In this document: one piece after another, positions 18,551 to 27,629 of the stretch
Layout of the letters: every line of letters starts with the position of its first letter
How positions within the stretch are numbered: position 1 is the stretch's first letter
Assembly (NCBI RefSeq): GCF_000756385.1
Contig: NZ_JNFC01000007.1
Coordinates: 22,928 to 86,927, forward strand
Source of the DNA: Sphingopyxis sp. LC363
GTDB lineage: Bacteria; Pseudomonadota; Alphaproteobacteria; Sphingomonadales; Sphingomonadaceae
DNA: 64,000 bases
Direction: 5' to 3'
Program-made: the position numbers and the translations under genes
Notes under the pieces: generated by a model
Told to the model about the DNA's origin: nothing
What the model saw: the letters and a program-made list of their open reading frames with translations, nothing else
Database searches by the model: none

Positions 18551-19378
18551 TCAGAAACGGTAGGTGATCGCAAAGATCCCATAAGGACGCGTCTTGTGAT
18601 AGACGATCGGGCTGTCCTTCGCATCGCCAAGCAATGAGGACACGCCTCCCACTGTCATCAAACTGACGCGATCGGTCAGGCGGTAGACGACTGCGAGTTC
18701 GGCCTTCGCGTCGACAAGCCCGCTGCCCGCGCGATATTGCGGGAGCCCCGATGCGGCGGATTGCTCTGCGGTCACCCCGAAATAGCGATTGTTGTGCTTT
18801 CGGTTCCCCCAGGTGGTGCCGATCGACGGGATCAACATCAGCTTGTCGCTCGCCGTGACGCGATAGGCGAGGCTCGCATCCACAATAACGCCTTCGGTGT
18901 TGCCGGTGATGACCTTGGTCGCTCCGAGCGTCGCTTCGAAGCCGCCCTGCCGCAGCTTCACGAAACCGCGCCCACCGAGGCCCAGCGACAGCTTGCCGAT
19001 GCCATCCGGCGCATCCTTCGCCCGGTAGCCGCCGACCGGAGTGAGCCCTGCGCCAACCGTCACATGCTCGGAATCGAAGAGATTGGCTCCGATACCGTCC
19101 TGAAGATTGACGAAGAAACGGCCCCATTTCACGTCGACCATGGGCAGCGGCTGGAACCTGTAATCGTCCGCGCCCTGATAGGCTGGCGCATAGAGTCCGC
19201 CGACACCGACGACGATGCGGACCAAGATGACGAAGGCTGGCGATTCATGAGCGGCGGCACCGCACTGAAAATGAAATGTTGCGAATGGTGCAAGCGCCTT
19301 AAGGACTACCGTTCCCCTCGGAGCATGCGCCTTTAGAAGCGCGCCCGGATCCCGGCGGTGTAGATGGTGTCGTCCCAC
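18551..19378 (-). CDS. MipA/OmpV-family outer-membrane protein
   Basis: Up to 275 residues. VGVGGLYAPAYQGADDYRFQ and PLPMVDVKWG are the family's opening strands, and the protein ends in an aromatic C-terminal strand (GIFAITYRF), as outer-membrane barrels do. The start is unclear: the GTG at 19378 lies inside the end of the upstream TonB-receptor gene, and the region that looks like a signal peptide (LKALAPFATFHFQCGAAA) has no ATG, GTG or TTG directly before it. The start may be coupled to the receptor, or the signal peptide may be damaged. It is probably co-transcribed with the receptor gene at 19333. Confidence 0.75.
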   Translation of the reverse strand: MGRHHLHRRDPGALLKAHAPRGTVVLKALAPFATFHFQCGAAAHESPAFVILVRIVVGVGGLYAPAYQGADDYRFQPLPMVDVKWGRFFVNLQDGIGANLFDSEHVTVGAGLTPVGGYRAKDAPDGIGKLSLGLGGRGFVKLRQGGFEATLGATKVITGNTEGVIVDASLAYRVTASDKLMLIPSIGTTWGNRKHNNRYFGVTAEQSAASGLPQYRAGSGLVDAKAELAVVYRLTDRVSLMTVGGVSSLLGDAKDSPIVYHKTRPYGIFAITYRF

Positions 19379-22140
19379 CGGATATCGCGGTTGAACCCGG
19401 TCGGGTTGAAGTAGCTGCGATATTTATTGCCCAGAATATTGGTGCCGCCGACGTCGACCCGCAGATTCTCGTTCAGCTCATAGCCGATCCCGAAATCGAG
19501 ACGCCCGCCCGGACGGACGTAGTTCAGATTGGGCGGGGTCACACCGGCGGCCAGTTCCGCGTCCGTGATCGGCCGCACCAGATTGAGCCCGGTCGTGTCG
19601 CCGTCATAATAGCTCGACCGATAGGTGTAGACGAGACGCGCCGACAAACCGAATTTGTCGTAGAACAGGCCAGCGTTGAAATTATATTTGCTGACGCCCT
19701 GAAGCGGCAGGCCGGCAAGCCGGTCGTCGCCGCCGACTTCGGAATCGGCATAGGTGAAGTTGCCCGACACGCCGAAGCCGGACAGAGCACCGGGCAGGAA
19801 ATCGAAGAAGGTCTGACCGCTGACTTCGACGCCCTTGAGCTTCGCTTCGCCGACGTTGCGCGGACGCGTGATATTATATCCGATGCCGTCGATGAATTCG
19901 AGCGACGGGGCGCTGATGACGCGATCGGTGATGTCGCGATAATAGCCCGCCACGGCGACGAAACCGCTCTTCCAATAATATTCGAGCGTCGCATCGAAGC
20001 TTTCCGATTTTTGCGGACGCAGTTCCGGATTGCCCGCCGATCCCGAATTCTGAACGTTCGGATTGGTCGCCACAATGTAGCTCAAACCGGGATTGAGCGA
20101 GCCGAAATCGGGGCGGCGGATCGTTTTCGAATAGGTCGCTCTGGCCTGCAGGCCGCCGCCGAACTGGATACGCGCGCTGGCATTGGGAAGTATATCGATA
20201 TCCGACGTCTTCGCACGAACCGGAGTGACCACGCCGCTGACCACGCCAGCGCCTTCGATCTGCCGGTCCGTCAGCGTCGGCCGCACGCCGATGACCCCGT
20301 CGAGGACGAGCGGTCCGCCAAGCTCGACTTCATATTTCGCCTGAATATAGCCGGCGAAGGTCCGTTCCTTTGCGTCGAAGCGCCGCTCCGGCTGGTAAAC
20401 AGGATCGCCCAATGCGACGCCGTAAATCTCGCGCAGCCGATCGCGGCCCTCGGCCGTTCGCAGATAATCGGGGTTGGGCGACAAACGCGGAGCTCCGCCG
20501 TTCAGGCGCGGAATTCCGGGGACCTCGATGAGGAAGTCGGACGGCAAATCCAGTGAACTGAGCAGCGTATTCGAATCGCCGCCGGGTGCGGCGCGGTTGA
20601 CTAGCGCCTGATTGGACGTGGCACCGCGATCGGCGAAGCGAAGGCCCAGCTGAAGCTGGTCGAGCAAGCCCCCGACCTCGAACTCGGCGTCCATTCGTAC
20701 CTGGAACAGCGACCCGTCCGCGCGAGTGAAATTCTGGTTCAGTCCGTTCCGGAGCCTGAAATCCGAGGGATCGTTCAGCGGGTTACCGGTGAACTCATAC
20801 TGCGCCCCGATGCCGGCGTTGCTTTCGACCACGACTTCCGCCAGCCGCTTGCCGACATCGACGATCACCACTTCATTGATGAAGGTCGATTCCTGATAGG
20901 CGAGGTCGAACTTTACGCGGCCCGGCCCCTTCTCGAAGATGAAACCGCCGCCGAAGAGGTAATTGTCTGTCTTCTGATCGCGCGCCTGGGTGCTGACGAA
21001 TGAGGTGGCGTTGCCATAGGTGGCGCTGTCGAGCTCGCAAAGCTCTTGCAGCGTGAACTCTCCCGCTTCGATCTGGGCCGTCGTCGGGTTGAATCCGGCT
21101 GCGTTCACGCGAGCGCGGAAGCAATTGTCGTTCGTAACGGGGTTCGAGATCGTCGTGCCCGGGCTGAACAGCTGGGCCTCGACAAAGGCCGACTGCTGCT
21201 TCGCGCGATAGCCCGCGTAAAGTCCGTCGAAATAGATTTCGAGTTCGGGCGTTGCCTGCCACTGGATCGCCGCATTCGCCTGCGGACGTTCGAAATAGCC
21301 ATATTCATTGAGCCCGCCCGCGACGTTCTGCGACGCATAGCCCGGCAAGTTGAACGGCGCCGTAGCAGTAGAACGGCGGACGGGAGCATAGAGATAAGGC
21401 CGGTTATAGTCGGTGCGGCTCCACGAGACGTTCAACAGTGCACCGATCTCGCCAATGCCGGTGTCCCAGCGGTTGGTAGCGAGGAGCCCGAACTGCGGAT
21501 TGAGCTTTTCAACGTTGGTGGCGTAGTTCCCGCGGGCGGTGACGACGATCGTCGGGTCGCGAAACTTGAACGGCTTGTTCAACTGAAGGTCGGTGTTCCC
21601 TGCAATCCCGCCCTCGATGAGGTCGGCCGTCGCGGATTTGATGACGTCGACCCGCGACAAGGCTTCGGCGGGAAGGTCCTGAAACGAAAAGGTTCTGCCG
21701 GTGGTGGAAAAGAACTCGCGGCCGTCGAGGGTGGTCAGGATGTCGCCCAGCCCGCGGATCACGACGCCCGTGATCTCGTTGTTCGCGCCCACCGTCACCT
21801 GCACGCCCGGCACGCGCTGCAGCGCCGCGGCGGTCGTCGGGTCGGGGAATTTACCGATTTCCTCGGCCACGATCGAATCCACGACCTGGACTGAATCGCG
21901 CTTGATCTCGGCCGCCGCCTCAAGGCTCCGACGAATCGTTCCTGTCACCACGATTTCCGCGTCCGATCCGGCGGGCTGCGGATCGGTATTTCCTTGGGTC
22001 GCAGATACGATCACATTGCCGGAAATCGGTTCGGAAGTACGCGATTGCCCTTCCGACGCGGCTGCGTCGGAAATCATCAGGCCCGCCACGAGTGGCAACA
22101 ATGACACCGACACGACAGCTTTAGACGCCTTGCTCATCAT
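19333..22140 (-). CDS. TonB-dependent receptor, Caulobacter type
   Basis: About 935 residues from the first of two adjacent ATGs at 22140 (GGGAAACGG upstream); ATGs at 22167 and further up are alternatives. The signal peptide is MMSKASKAVVSVSLLPLVAG followed by an Ala-rich cleavage region. The plug begins EIVVTGTIRRSLEAA with VQVVDSIVAEEIGKFPD, the hallmark of the large alphaproteobacterial receptors used for carbohydrate or other complex substrates. The barrel contains TYSKTIRRPDF and NPELRPQKSESFD and ends in GIRARF. It overlaps the possible start of the MipA-type gene. Confidence 0.92.
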   Translation of the reverse strand: MMSKASKAVVSVSLLPLVAGLMISDAAASEGQSRTSEPISGNVIVSATQGNTDPQPAGSDAEIVVTGTIRRSLEAAAEIKRDSVQVVDSIVAEEIGKFPDPTTAAALQRVPGVQVTVGANNEITGVVIRGLGDILTTLDGREFFSTTGRTFSFQDLPAEALSRVDVIKSATADLIEGGIAGNTDLQLNKPFKFRDPTIVVTARGNYATNVEKLNPQFGLLATNRWDTGIGEIGALLNVSWSRTDYNRPYLYAPVRRSTATAPFNLPGYASQNVAGGLNEYGYFERPQANAAIQWQATPELEIYFDGLYAGYRAKQQSAFVEAQLFSPGTTISNPVTNDNCFRARVNAAGFNPTTAQIEAGEFTLQELCELDSATYGNATSFVSTQARDQKTDNYLFGGGFIFEKGPGRVKFDLAYQESTFINEVVIVDVGKRLAEVVVESNAGIGAQYEFTGNPLNDPSDFRLRNGLNQNFTRADGSLFQVRMDAEFEVGGLLDQLQLGLRFADRGATSNQALVNRAAPGGDSNTLLSSLDLPSDFLIEVPGIPRLNGGAPRLSPNPDYLRTAEGRDRLREIYGVALGDPVYQPERRFDAKERTFAGYIQAKYEVELGGPLVLDGVIGVRPTLTDRQIEGAGVVSGVVTPVRAKTSDIDILPNASARIQFGGGLQARATYSKTIRRPDFGSLNPGLSYIVATNPNVQNSGSAGNPELRPQKSESFDATLEYYWKSGFVAVAGYYRDITDRVISAPSLEFIDGIGYNITRPRNVGEAKLKGVEVSGQTFFDFLPGALSGFGVSGNFTYADSEVGGDDRLAGLPLQGVSKYNFNAGLFYDKFGLSARLVYTYRSSYYDGDTTGLNLVRPITDAELAAGVTPPNLNYVRPGGRLDFGIGYELNENLRVDVGGTNILGNKYRSYFNPTGFNRDIRWDDTIYTAGIRARF

Positions 22141-22394
22141 CCGTTTCCCATCTTTGTAGCGCGTCATTGGACCGAGGCGCTTGGATAACGGTATAATGCG
22201 ATAAATCATATCTGACAATCCGGTTGCGCGATGATTCAGGGTAACGCTTTGGCGAGCGAGTCGAGGCAGGCGCATCGCCCAAAGCCACGCTCGCGATCAT
22301 CGGATCGGCTCGGCGTTTCTATGAACGCTCCGCCCTTGCACGCGGCACAACGAGCGTTGCGAATTGCCGACTCGCCCTGCGGACAGGGGGCGGC

Positions 22395-22667
22395 ATGAAC
22401 GACAAGACACGCGCGCAATCCGTCCGCCAGCATGAAGGGTTGCAGATACACCGCTCGGGCACGCTCGATATATTGACGCTTGAGCGCCCCGACAGGCTCA
22501 ACGCCATCGATCCGCGTATGGTCGATGCGCTGACCTCCTATTTCCGGCAAAAGCGCGACGACGATGATTGCCGCGTGATCGTGCTGCGCGGAGCCGGGCG
22601 AGCCTTCTGCGCGGGCGTGGACCTGAAATCGACGACTGACGCGCCACCCGACCTGCAATTCACCGGC
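22395..22667 (+). pseudogene. Truncated enoyl-CoA hydratase/isomerase
   Basis: The first ~90 codons read as a crotonase N-terminus: LDILTLERPDRLNAIDPRMV and VIVLRGAGRAFCAGVDLKS (oxyanion-hole region, normally near residues 60-75). The similarity then stops and the frame runs into the complementary strand of the tRNA-Gln gene, closing at 22769. Normal family members have about 260 residues, so two thirds are missing and the fragment cannot be active. The break falls exactly at the tRNA 3' end (22668), which suggests recombination there. Confidence 0.75.
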
Positions 22668-22742
22668 TGGCTGGGGCGGCAGGATTCGAACCTGCGCATG
22701 GCGGTACCAAAAACCGCTGCCTTACCGCTTGGCTACGCCCCA
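22668..22742 (-). tRNA. tRNA-Gln (anticodon UUG)
   Basis: 75 nt with encoded CCA. The acceptor stem is TGGGGCG/CGCCCCA, the anticodon stem GCGGT/ACCGC encloses the loop TTTTGGT (anticodon TTG), and the T arm contains GGTTCGAATCC. The 3' CCA lies at 22668-22670, directly against the truncated enoyl-CoA hydratase sequence. Confidence 0.95.
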
Positions 22743-22800
22743 ACGGCCGGTGCGACGCGCGCTCTATAGCGCGTCGCGACCTAATGCAAGGCGGGTCGGA

Positions 22801-23886
22801 TCAGAGCCGCGTGACCCAGCCGTGCGGGTCGGCGGCGCGGCCGCGCTGGATGTCGACGAGCTTGCTCTTCAGCATTTCGGTGACCTGTCCCGGGCCGCCC
22901 GCGCCGATCGTGAAGCTCGCCTCTCCGCGCGTCACCTTGCCCACCGGGGTGACCACCGCGGCGGTACCGCAGGCGAAGCTTTCGGTGAGCTTGCCGCTCT
23001 CCGCATCGGCCTGCCACTGGTCGATCGCATAGGGTTCCTCGCGCACCGTCAGGCCCGCGTCCTTCGCCAGCGTGATGATCGCGTCGCGCGTGATGCCGGG
23101 AAGGATCGTGCCGGTCAGCGGCGGCGTGACGATGCTGCCGTCGTCGAAGACGAAGAACATGTTCATGCCGCCGAGTTCCTCGATCCAGCGATGCTCGGCG
23201 GCGTCGAGGAAGACGACCTGGTCGTGCCCCTTGGCGATCGCCTCGCGCTGCGCGACCAGGCTGGAGGCATAATTGCCGCCGCATTTGGCGGCACCGGTAC
23301 CGCCGGGCGCGGCGCGGGTATAATCCTCCGACACCCAGAGCGAGATCGCGGGGGCGCCCGATTTGAAATAATTTCCGACTGGCGAGGTGATGACGAGGAA
23401 CTGATATTCGGAGGCCGGCTTGACCCCCAGAAACACCTCGCTCGCGAACATGAAGGGGCGGAGATAGAGCGCGCCGCCGTCGACGGGCGGGAACCATCTG
23501 GCGTCGGCCGCCACGGCCTCCTTCACCGCCGCGATGAACAATTCCTCGGGGAGTTCGGCCATCGCCATGCGGCGCGCGCTCGCGTTGAAGCGCGCGGCAT
23601 TGGCCTCGACGCGGAACAAGGCCATCGACCCGTCGTCGAGACGATAGGCTTTCAGCCCCTCGAAGATTTCCTGCGCATAATGGAGCACTGCGGTCGCGGG
23701 ATCGAGCGTTAGCGGCCCGCGCGGCATCACCTGCGCGTCGTGCCAACCCTTCCCCTCGGTATAGCGGATCGACACCATATGATCGGTGAATACGCGCCCG
23801 AAAAGCGGGTCCGCAATCGCCGCCGCCCGTACATCGTCCGCCGCCGGATCGGGATGCGGCAGATGGGTGAAGACGGGAGCGGACAT
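22801..23886 (-). CDS. ilvE: Branched-chain amino acid aminotransferase
   Basis: 361 residues from the ATG at 23886. YAQEIFEGLKAYR, the PLP-lysine region TGAAKCGGNYASSL and ELGGMNMFFVFDDG are characteristic of the class IV BCAT family (long form, as in BCAT2-like bacterial enzymes). It carries out the last step of leucine, isoleucine and valine synthesis and the first step of their breakdown, in the cytoplasm. It is divergent from a MarR-family regulator with 78 bp between the starts, so the regulator may act on this promoter. Confidence 0.93.
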   Translation of the reverse strand: MSAPVFTHLPHPDPAADDVRAAAIADPLFGRVFTDHMVSIRYTEGKGWHDAQVMPRGPLTLDPATAVLHYAQEIFEGLKAYRLDDGSMALFRVEANAARFNASARRMAMAELPEELFIAAVKEAVAADARWFPPVDGGALYLRPFMFASEVFLGVKPASEYQFLVITSPVGNYFKSGAPAISLWVSEDYTRAAPGGTGAAKCGGNYASSLVAQREAIAKGHDQVVFLDAAEHRWIEELGGMNMFFVFDDGSIVTPPLTGTILPGITRDAIITLAKDAGLTVREEPYAIDQWQADAESGKLTESFACGTAAVVTPVGKVTRGEASFTIGAGGPGQVTEMLKSKLVDIQRGRAADPHGWVTRL

Positions 23887-23964
23887 GCGAAAACACCTTT
23901 GGTTGGCTGGTTTCAGGAGCGCGCCTCTTGCCAAAGAGCGGCCCGGCGCGCAACGGTAGCGACT

Positions 23965-24477
23965 ATGCCGGATGAAAATTTTCTTTCACAAGTCCCCGCC
24001 GCCTCTGCCCTTTTCTTGCGCGAGGAGGAGGTGCGTCGCGGCATCGAGTTCCTCTTTTTCGCCCATGCTTCGCTCTGGCACGCAATCGACGCGCGGCTCG
24101 CCGAAAAGGCGCTGGGACGCGCGCATTACCGCGCGCTCTATTTCATCGCGCGCCAGCCGGGGCTGACGATTTCGGATCTGCTCGCGCTGCTCGGCATCAC
24201 CAAGCAGTCGCTGGGGCGGGTGGTAAAGGAGCTCGAAGCGCGCGACTATCTGACGACGCGGCCCGGCAACCGTGATCGGCGCGCCAAGGAGCTGCGGCTC
24301 ACCGACGCCGGCCGCGCGGCCGAACGCGAGATATTCGCGGCGCTGCGCGATACGATGAGCCGCGCCTATACCCATGCAGGGCAGCAGGCGGTGACCGGCT
24401 TCTGGCAGGTGAGCGAAGCGCTCGTCCCGGCGCGCGAACGCCGCCGGATCGCAGAGCTGGGGAAGGACGCCGGCTAG
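23965..24477 (+). CDS. MarR-family transcriptional regulator
   Basis: 170 residues from the ATG at 23965; upstream in-frame codons overlap ilvE and are not used. The winged-helix core is visible: LTISDLLALLGITKQSLGRV (recognition helix region) and YLTTRPGNRDRRAKELRLTD (the wing, with the typical DRR). Members bind DNA as dimers and respond to small ligands. Its divergent position suggests control of itself and ilvE, which is an inference. Confidence 0.88.
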   Translation: MPDENFLSQVPAASALFLREEEVRRGIEFLFFAHASLWHAIDARLAEKALGRAHYRALYFIARQPGLTISDLLALLGITKQSLGRVVKELEARDYLTTRPGNRDRRAKELRLTDAGRAAEREIFAALRDTMSRAYTHAGQQAVTGFWQVSEALVPARERRRIAELGKDAG

Positions 24478-25014
24478 AATCTGTCCTGAGGCGATTGAGG
24501 GATCGAGATTGCCGCGAGACGCCCGCCGAGCGGCGACGCTGCGCCGGCGGGTCAGGCCTTAAAGCCACAAAAGCCCCGCATGCGCGCACCGTATTGTGTC
24601 CTTTGCGGCTCTAAGGCGACAAAGGATATGCGTGAACGCGCCGCGACTGTCTCCTTTGTCACTTTAAGAAAGCGACGCGGAACCCCTGCTGCCGGGTGAC
24701 AATCAACGATCCAAAGAGCCGGTCCAAAGGCTGGCACAGCCGGATAATGTAGGAAAGCGATCTTTTCGGCCCGCGCCGCGGCTCGCTTATTTTGGATCCG
24801 GAAGGGTGGTGAATGTCCGGTTTCGAGCGATTACGGACATAATGATCCTCCCCTGCGGCGGAGCCGTGGGGAGGGGTGGAGGGGCCACGCGCGCAGCGCG
24901 CTCGCTTCGCTCGCGGCCCCTCCGTCAGCGCTTCGCGCTGCCACCTCCCCATCGCTGCGCGACAGGGAGGATCGCCACGGCAGCTGCCCACAGCGTCAGC
25001 CGGAGCCACAGAGT
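24478..25014. other. Gene-free stretch with several inverted repeats
   Basis: No convincing gene in 537 bp. It holds short repeated TCCTTTG/CAAAGGA arms around 24596-24662, a perfect 7-bp inverted repeat ATGTCCG/CGGACAT at 24813-24840, and a palindromic intergenic repeat at 24844-24973 (listed separately). Confidence 0.6.
24844..24973. repeat. Palindromic intergenic repeat, family A, copy 1
   Basis: About 130 bp bounded by GATCCTCCC and GGGAGGATC. It contains GGGGAGG, a central GGCCCCTCC/GGAGGGGCC pair and AGCGCTTCGCGCT. A related copy lies at 45511-45637 with the same outer and inner blocks, in opposite order. Confidence 0.8.
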
Positions 25015-25845
25015 CTATCCCTCGCCGCGCGCAATGTCCGCCAGTTCGCGCCCGCGGTCGCGCGCCGCGCGCAAGACGCCCGTCAGCAACGCAGCGAGCT
25101 GGCCGTCGCTGTCGAGCACGTCAAGCCCCGCCTGCGTGGTTCCGCCCTTGCTTGCGACCTGCGCGATCAATGCACCGGGCTTTTCGCCGCTGTCGGCGAG
25201 CAGCGCGGTCGCGCCGCCGAAGGTTGCGGTCGCGAGCTTCAACGCGTCTTCGGACGACAGGCCGAGGCGCTCTCCGGCGGCTGCGTAGGATTCGATCAGG
25301 CGAAAAACGAACGCCGGGCCGCTGCCGGTGAAGGCGGTGACGAGGTCCATCGTCGAATCGTCGGCGAGCGGGACGACCGTGCCGAGCGGGTCGAGAAGGC
25401 TGCCGATCGTCGTCTCGTCGGCGTTGCCGTGGCTCGCGACCGCCGAGACCCCGGCGCCGATGCGCGCGGCGAGGTTGGGCAGAATGCGGACCTGCGCCCG
25501 CGCGGCGGGAAAACGTGCCGCGAGGTCGGAGAGCGAAACCCCCGCGAGGATCGACAGCAGATGGGTTTCGCCCGTCACGACCTCGGCAAGCTCGTTCGCG
25601 ACTTCGCCGAGTTGCTGCGGCTTCATGCCGAGCATGACCCATTCGGCGGCTCCGCCCGCGCCCAGCCATTCGGCGAGCGATGCGAATTGCGCGATCCCCT
25701 CGCGCGGCGCCGCGAACGGATCGACGATCGCGACCGTAGCGGGATCAAGCCCCGCCTTCAGCCAGCGATCCAGCATCGCGCCCGCCATATTGCCGCACCC
25801 CACGAGCAGCATCCGGCCGGCAAAATTCTTCAAATTCTTCGTCAT
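25015..25845 (-). CDS. proC: Pyrroline-5-carboxylate reductase
   Basis: 276 residues. The N-terminal NAD(P)-binding motif is LLVGCGNMAGAML, and the C-terminal signature DLVTAFTGSGPAFVFRLIES, with the SKGGTTQAGL region, identifies ProC. It reduces pyrroline-5-carboxylate to proline in the cytoplasm. It lies downstream of the alkaline phosphatase gene on the same strand with a 19-bp gap. Confidence 0.93.
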   Translation of the reverse strand: MTKNLKNFAGRMLLVGCGNMAGAMLDRWLKAGLDPATVAIVDPFAAPREGIAQFASLAEWLGAGGAAEWVMLGMKPQQLGEVANELAEVVTGETHLLSILAGVSLSDLAARFPAARAQVRILPNLAARIGAGVSAVASHGNADETTIGSLLDPLGTVVPLADDSTMDLVTAFTGSGPAFVFRLIESYAAAGERLGLSSEDALKLATATFGGATALLADSGEKPGALIAQVASKGGTTQAGLDVLDSDGQLAALLTGVLRAARDRGRELADIARGEG

Positions 25846-25864
25846 GGTCCCTGGTTCTTCTTAG

Positions 25865-27529
25865 TTACCGGCAACTGCTTTCTGGACCCGAGATCAGGTC
25901 GAGGCAGCGGCCGTCGATCTTGTTTGCATCCACCGTCAAGCCAATCAGCGAGGCCAGCGTCGGCATGATATCGACCGTCATCACCGCATTGGGCTGTTCG
26001 AAGCCGGCCAGCCCCTTGCGCCAGAAAAGGATCGGTACGCGGCGGTCGTAATCCCACACCGAGCCGTGCGTCGCGACATAGCCGACGCCGGCTTCGGGGA
26101 TCGGGGTGACGCGGGGCTTCAACGCGATGATGAAATCGCCCGACCGCTGCGGATGATAGGAGGCGCGCAGCTTGTCCATCAGCGTCCAGGTATCGGGCGC
26201 GCGCTTCGAGATCGGATGCGCTTCGAGTTCCTCGCGCGTCACCACCGCCTCGATCTGCGGATGCGCGCGGAGGCGCGGAAGCAGTTCGGCAAGCACGGCC
26301 TTGCGCTGCGCCGCGGTCAGCGTCTTCGCGAGATAATAGTCGCCGCCATCACCGTAAAGAATGGGCTGCGGCAGGCCGAGCTTTTCGGCGACGGCTTTCC
26401 CCATCGCCTCGGGATCGAGCGCCTTGTCGACGCGCTGCGCATCGGGCCAGGCGTTCTGGCGGTTGCGTTCGGGCAGGTCGTGGCCGCCATGGTCGGCGGT
26501 GAGTGCGACCGCATAGTCGATGCCCGTCGCATCGAGCCGCGCGAAGAAGTCGCCGAGCTCGCGGTCGAGCCCCGCCATCTGGAGGCACATTTCGCTGCCT
26601 TCGGTACCCGTGCCGTGGCCGACATAATCGGTCGCCGAAAGGCCGACGATCAGGAGGTCGGTGCTGTCCCCCTCGCCCATCTTGCGCACCTGACGCAGCG
26701 CCGCGGCGGTCGCGAGCACGGCGCCGTCCGCTTCGGGCGACGCCATGAAGCGGCGGAAGTCGCCCGCGTCGCGCGCCATCCGGCCGGTGCCGACCGAACC
26801 GCCCTTGTCGAGCGGGATCGCGATGTCGTGCGGCGCGCATTCGGCGGGCAGCGTCAGTGCCGGACGCGCCTGACCGATCGCCGCGGCGATCGCGGCGCTC
26901 GCCTGCTGCGCGGTCGGCGACAGCGTGGTGCCGCGATAGCTGGTGAGGCCGGTGGGCACGAGCCACATCAACTCGTCGGCCCGGCGTCCGCCCATCATGA
27001 TCGCCGCGCGGTCCTTACCCGATACCGAGACGACCTGCGCCTTCGGGTCGCGCGCCTTCATCAGGTCGCCGAGCGTCGGGACGAGCAGATGGTTCACCGA
27101 CGGCGCATATTCGCCGCCCTTCGACGTCGTGCCGGCGACACTCTCGTCCTCGGCGCAATAGACGCGCTTGTCCGCGCGCGCGACCGACGGGTCGAAATAA
27201 TTATTGGCGACGATGCCCGTGTGCGCCGGGTGGTTGCCGGTCAGGATCGTCGAATGGCCGGGGCAGGTTTCGGTCGCGCCATGCGCCTGATAGCCCGACG
27301 GGAAGACGACACCCGACGCGAGCCGCGCGAGACCGCCGGTGAAGCGGCCGCGATATTCGGCAAAAAGGTCGGCCGAGAACTGGTCGACCGCGACCATCAC
27401 CACCAGCTTCGGGGCAGGCGTCGCGGCCGTAACCTTCTGCACCGGCGGCGCCGAATCCTGCGCGAGGCCGGTTCCCGCGGCGAGACAAAGCGCGGTGGCA
27501 AGGGCAGCGGACAAATATTTCAGCGTCAC
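25865..27529 (-). CDS. SPAP/PafA-like alkaline phosphatase (secreted)
   Basis: 554 residues from the GTG at 27529, chosen because GGAGAAG lies about six bases upstream and the product then starts with a clean signal peptide (MTLKYLSAALATALCLAAG). VAVDQFSADL supplies the first metal-binding Asp, TETCPGHSTI the Thr nucleophile, and LTADHGGHDLP and YVATHGSVWDYD the other metal ligands. This Thr-type enzyme matches the alkaline phosphatase SPAP described from Sphingomonas. It hydrolyses phosphate monoesters, and sometimes diesters, in the periplasm. The gene is divergent from the DsbD-like gene. Confidence 0.88.
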   Translation of the reverse strand: MTLKYLSAALATALCLAAGTGLAQDSAPPVQKVTAATPAPKLVVMVAVDQFSADLFAEYRGRFTGGLARLASGVVFPSGYQAHGATETCPGHSTILTGNHPAHTGIVANNYFDPSVARADKRVYCAEDESVAGTTSKGGEYAPSVNHLLVPTLGDLMKARDPKAQVVSVSGKDRAAIMMGGRRADELMWLVPTGLTSYRGTTLSPTAQQASAAIAAAIGQARPALTLPAECAPHDIAIPLDKGGSVGTGRMARDAGDFRRFMASPEADGAVLATAAALRQVRKMGEGDSTDLLIVGLSATDYVGHGTGTEGSEMCLQMAGLDRELGDFFARLDATGIDYAVALTADHGGHDLPERNRQNAWPDAQRVDKALDPEAMGKAVAEKLGLPQPILYGDGGDYYLAKTLTAAQRKAVLAELLPRLRAHPQIEAVVTREELEAHPISKRAPDTWTLMDKLRASYHPQRSGDFIIALKPRVTPIPEAGVGYVATHGSVWDYDRRVPILFWRKGLAGFEQPNAVMTVDIMPTLASLIGLTVDANKIDGRCLDLISGPESSCR

Positions 27530-27629
27530 GGACGGCTTCTCCAACCAAGGGGTGTCAGCGCGGGCTGTCCTCTCGACGAAAGCCGCCTATATGGCAAGCC
27601 TTCGAACGACCAACAGCTGCGGACGGGCC

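Noticed and set aside
22667..22769. Continuation of the enoyl-CoA hydratase frame through the tRNA
   Set aside because: The residues are the translated complement of tRNA-Gln and have no crotonase similarity.
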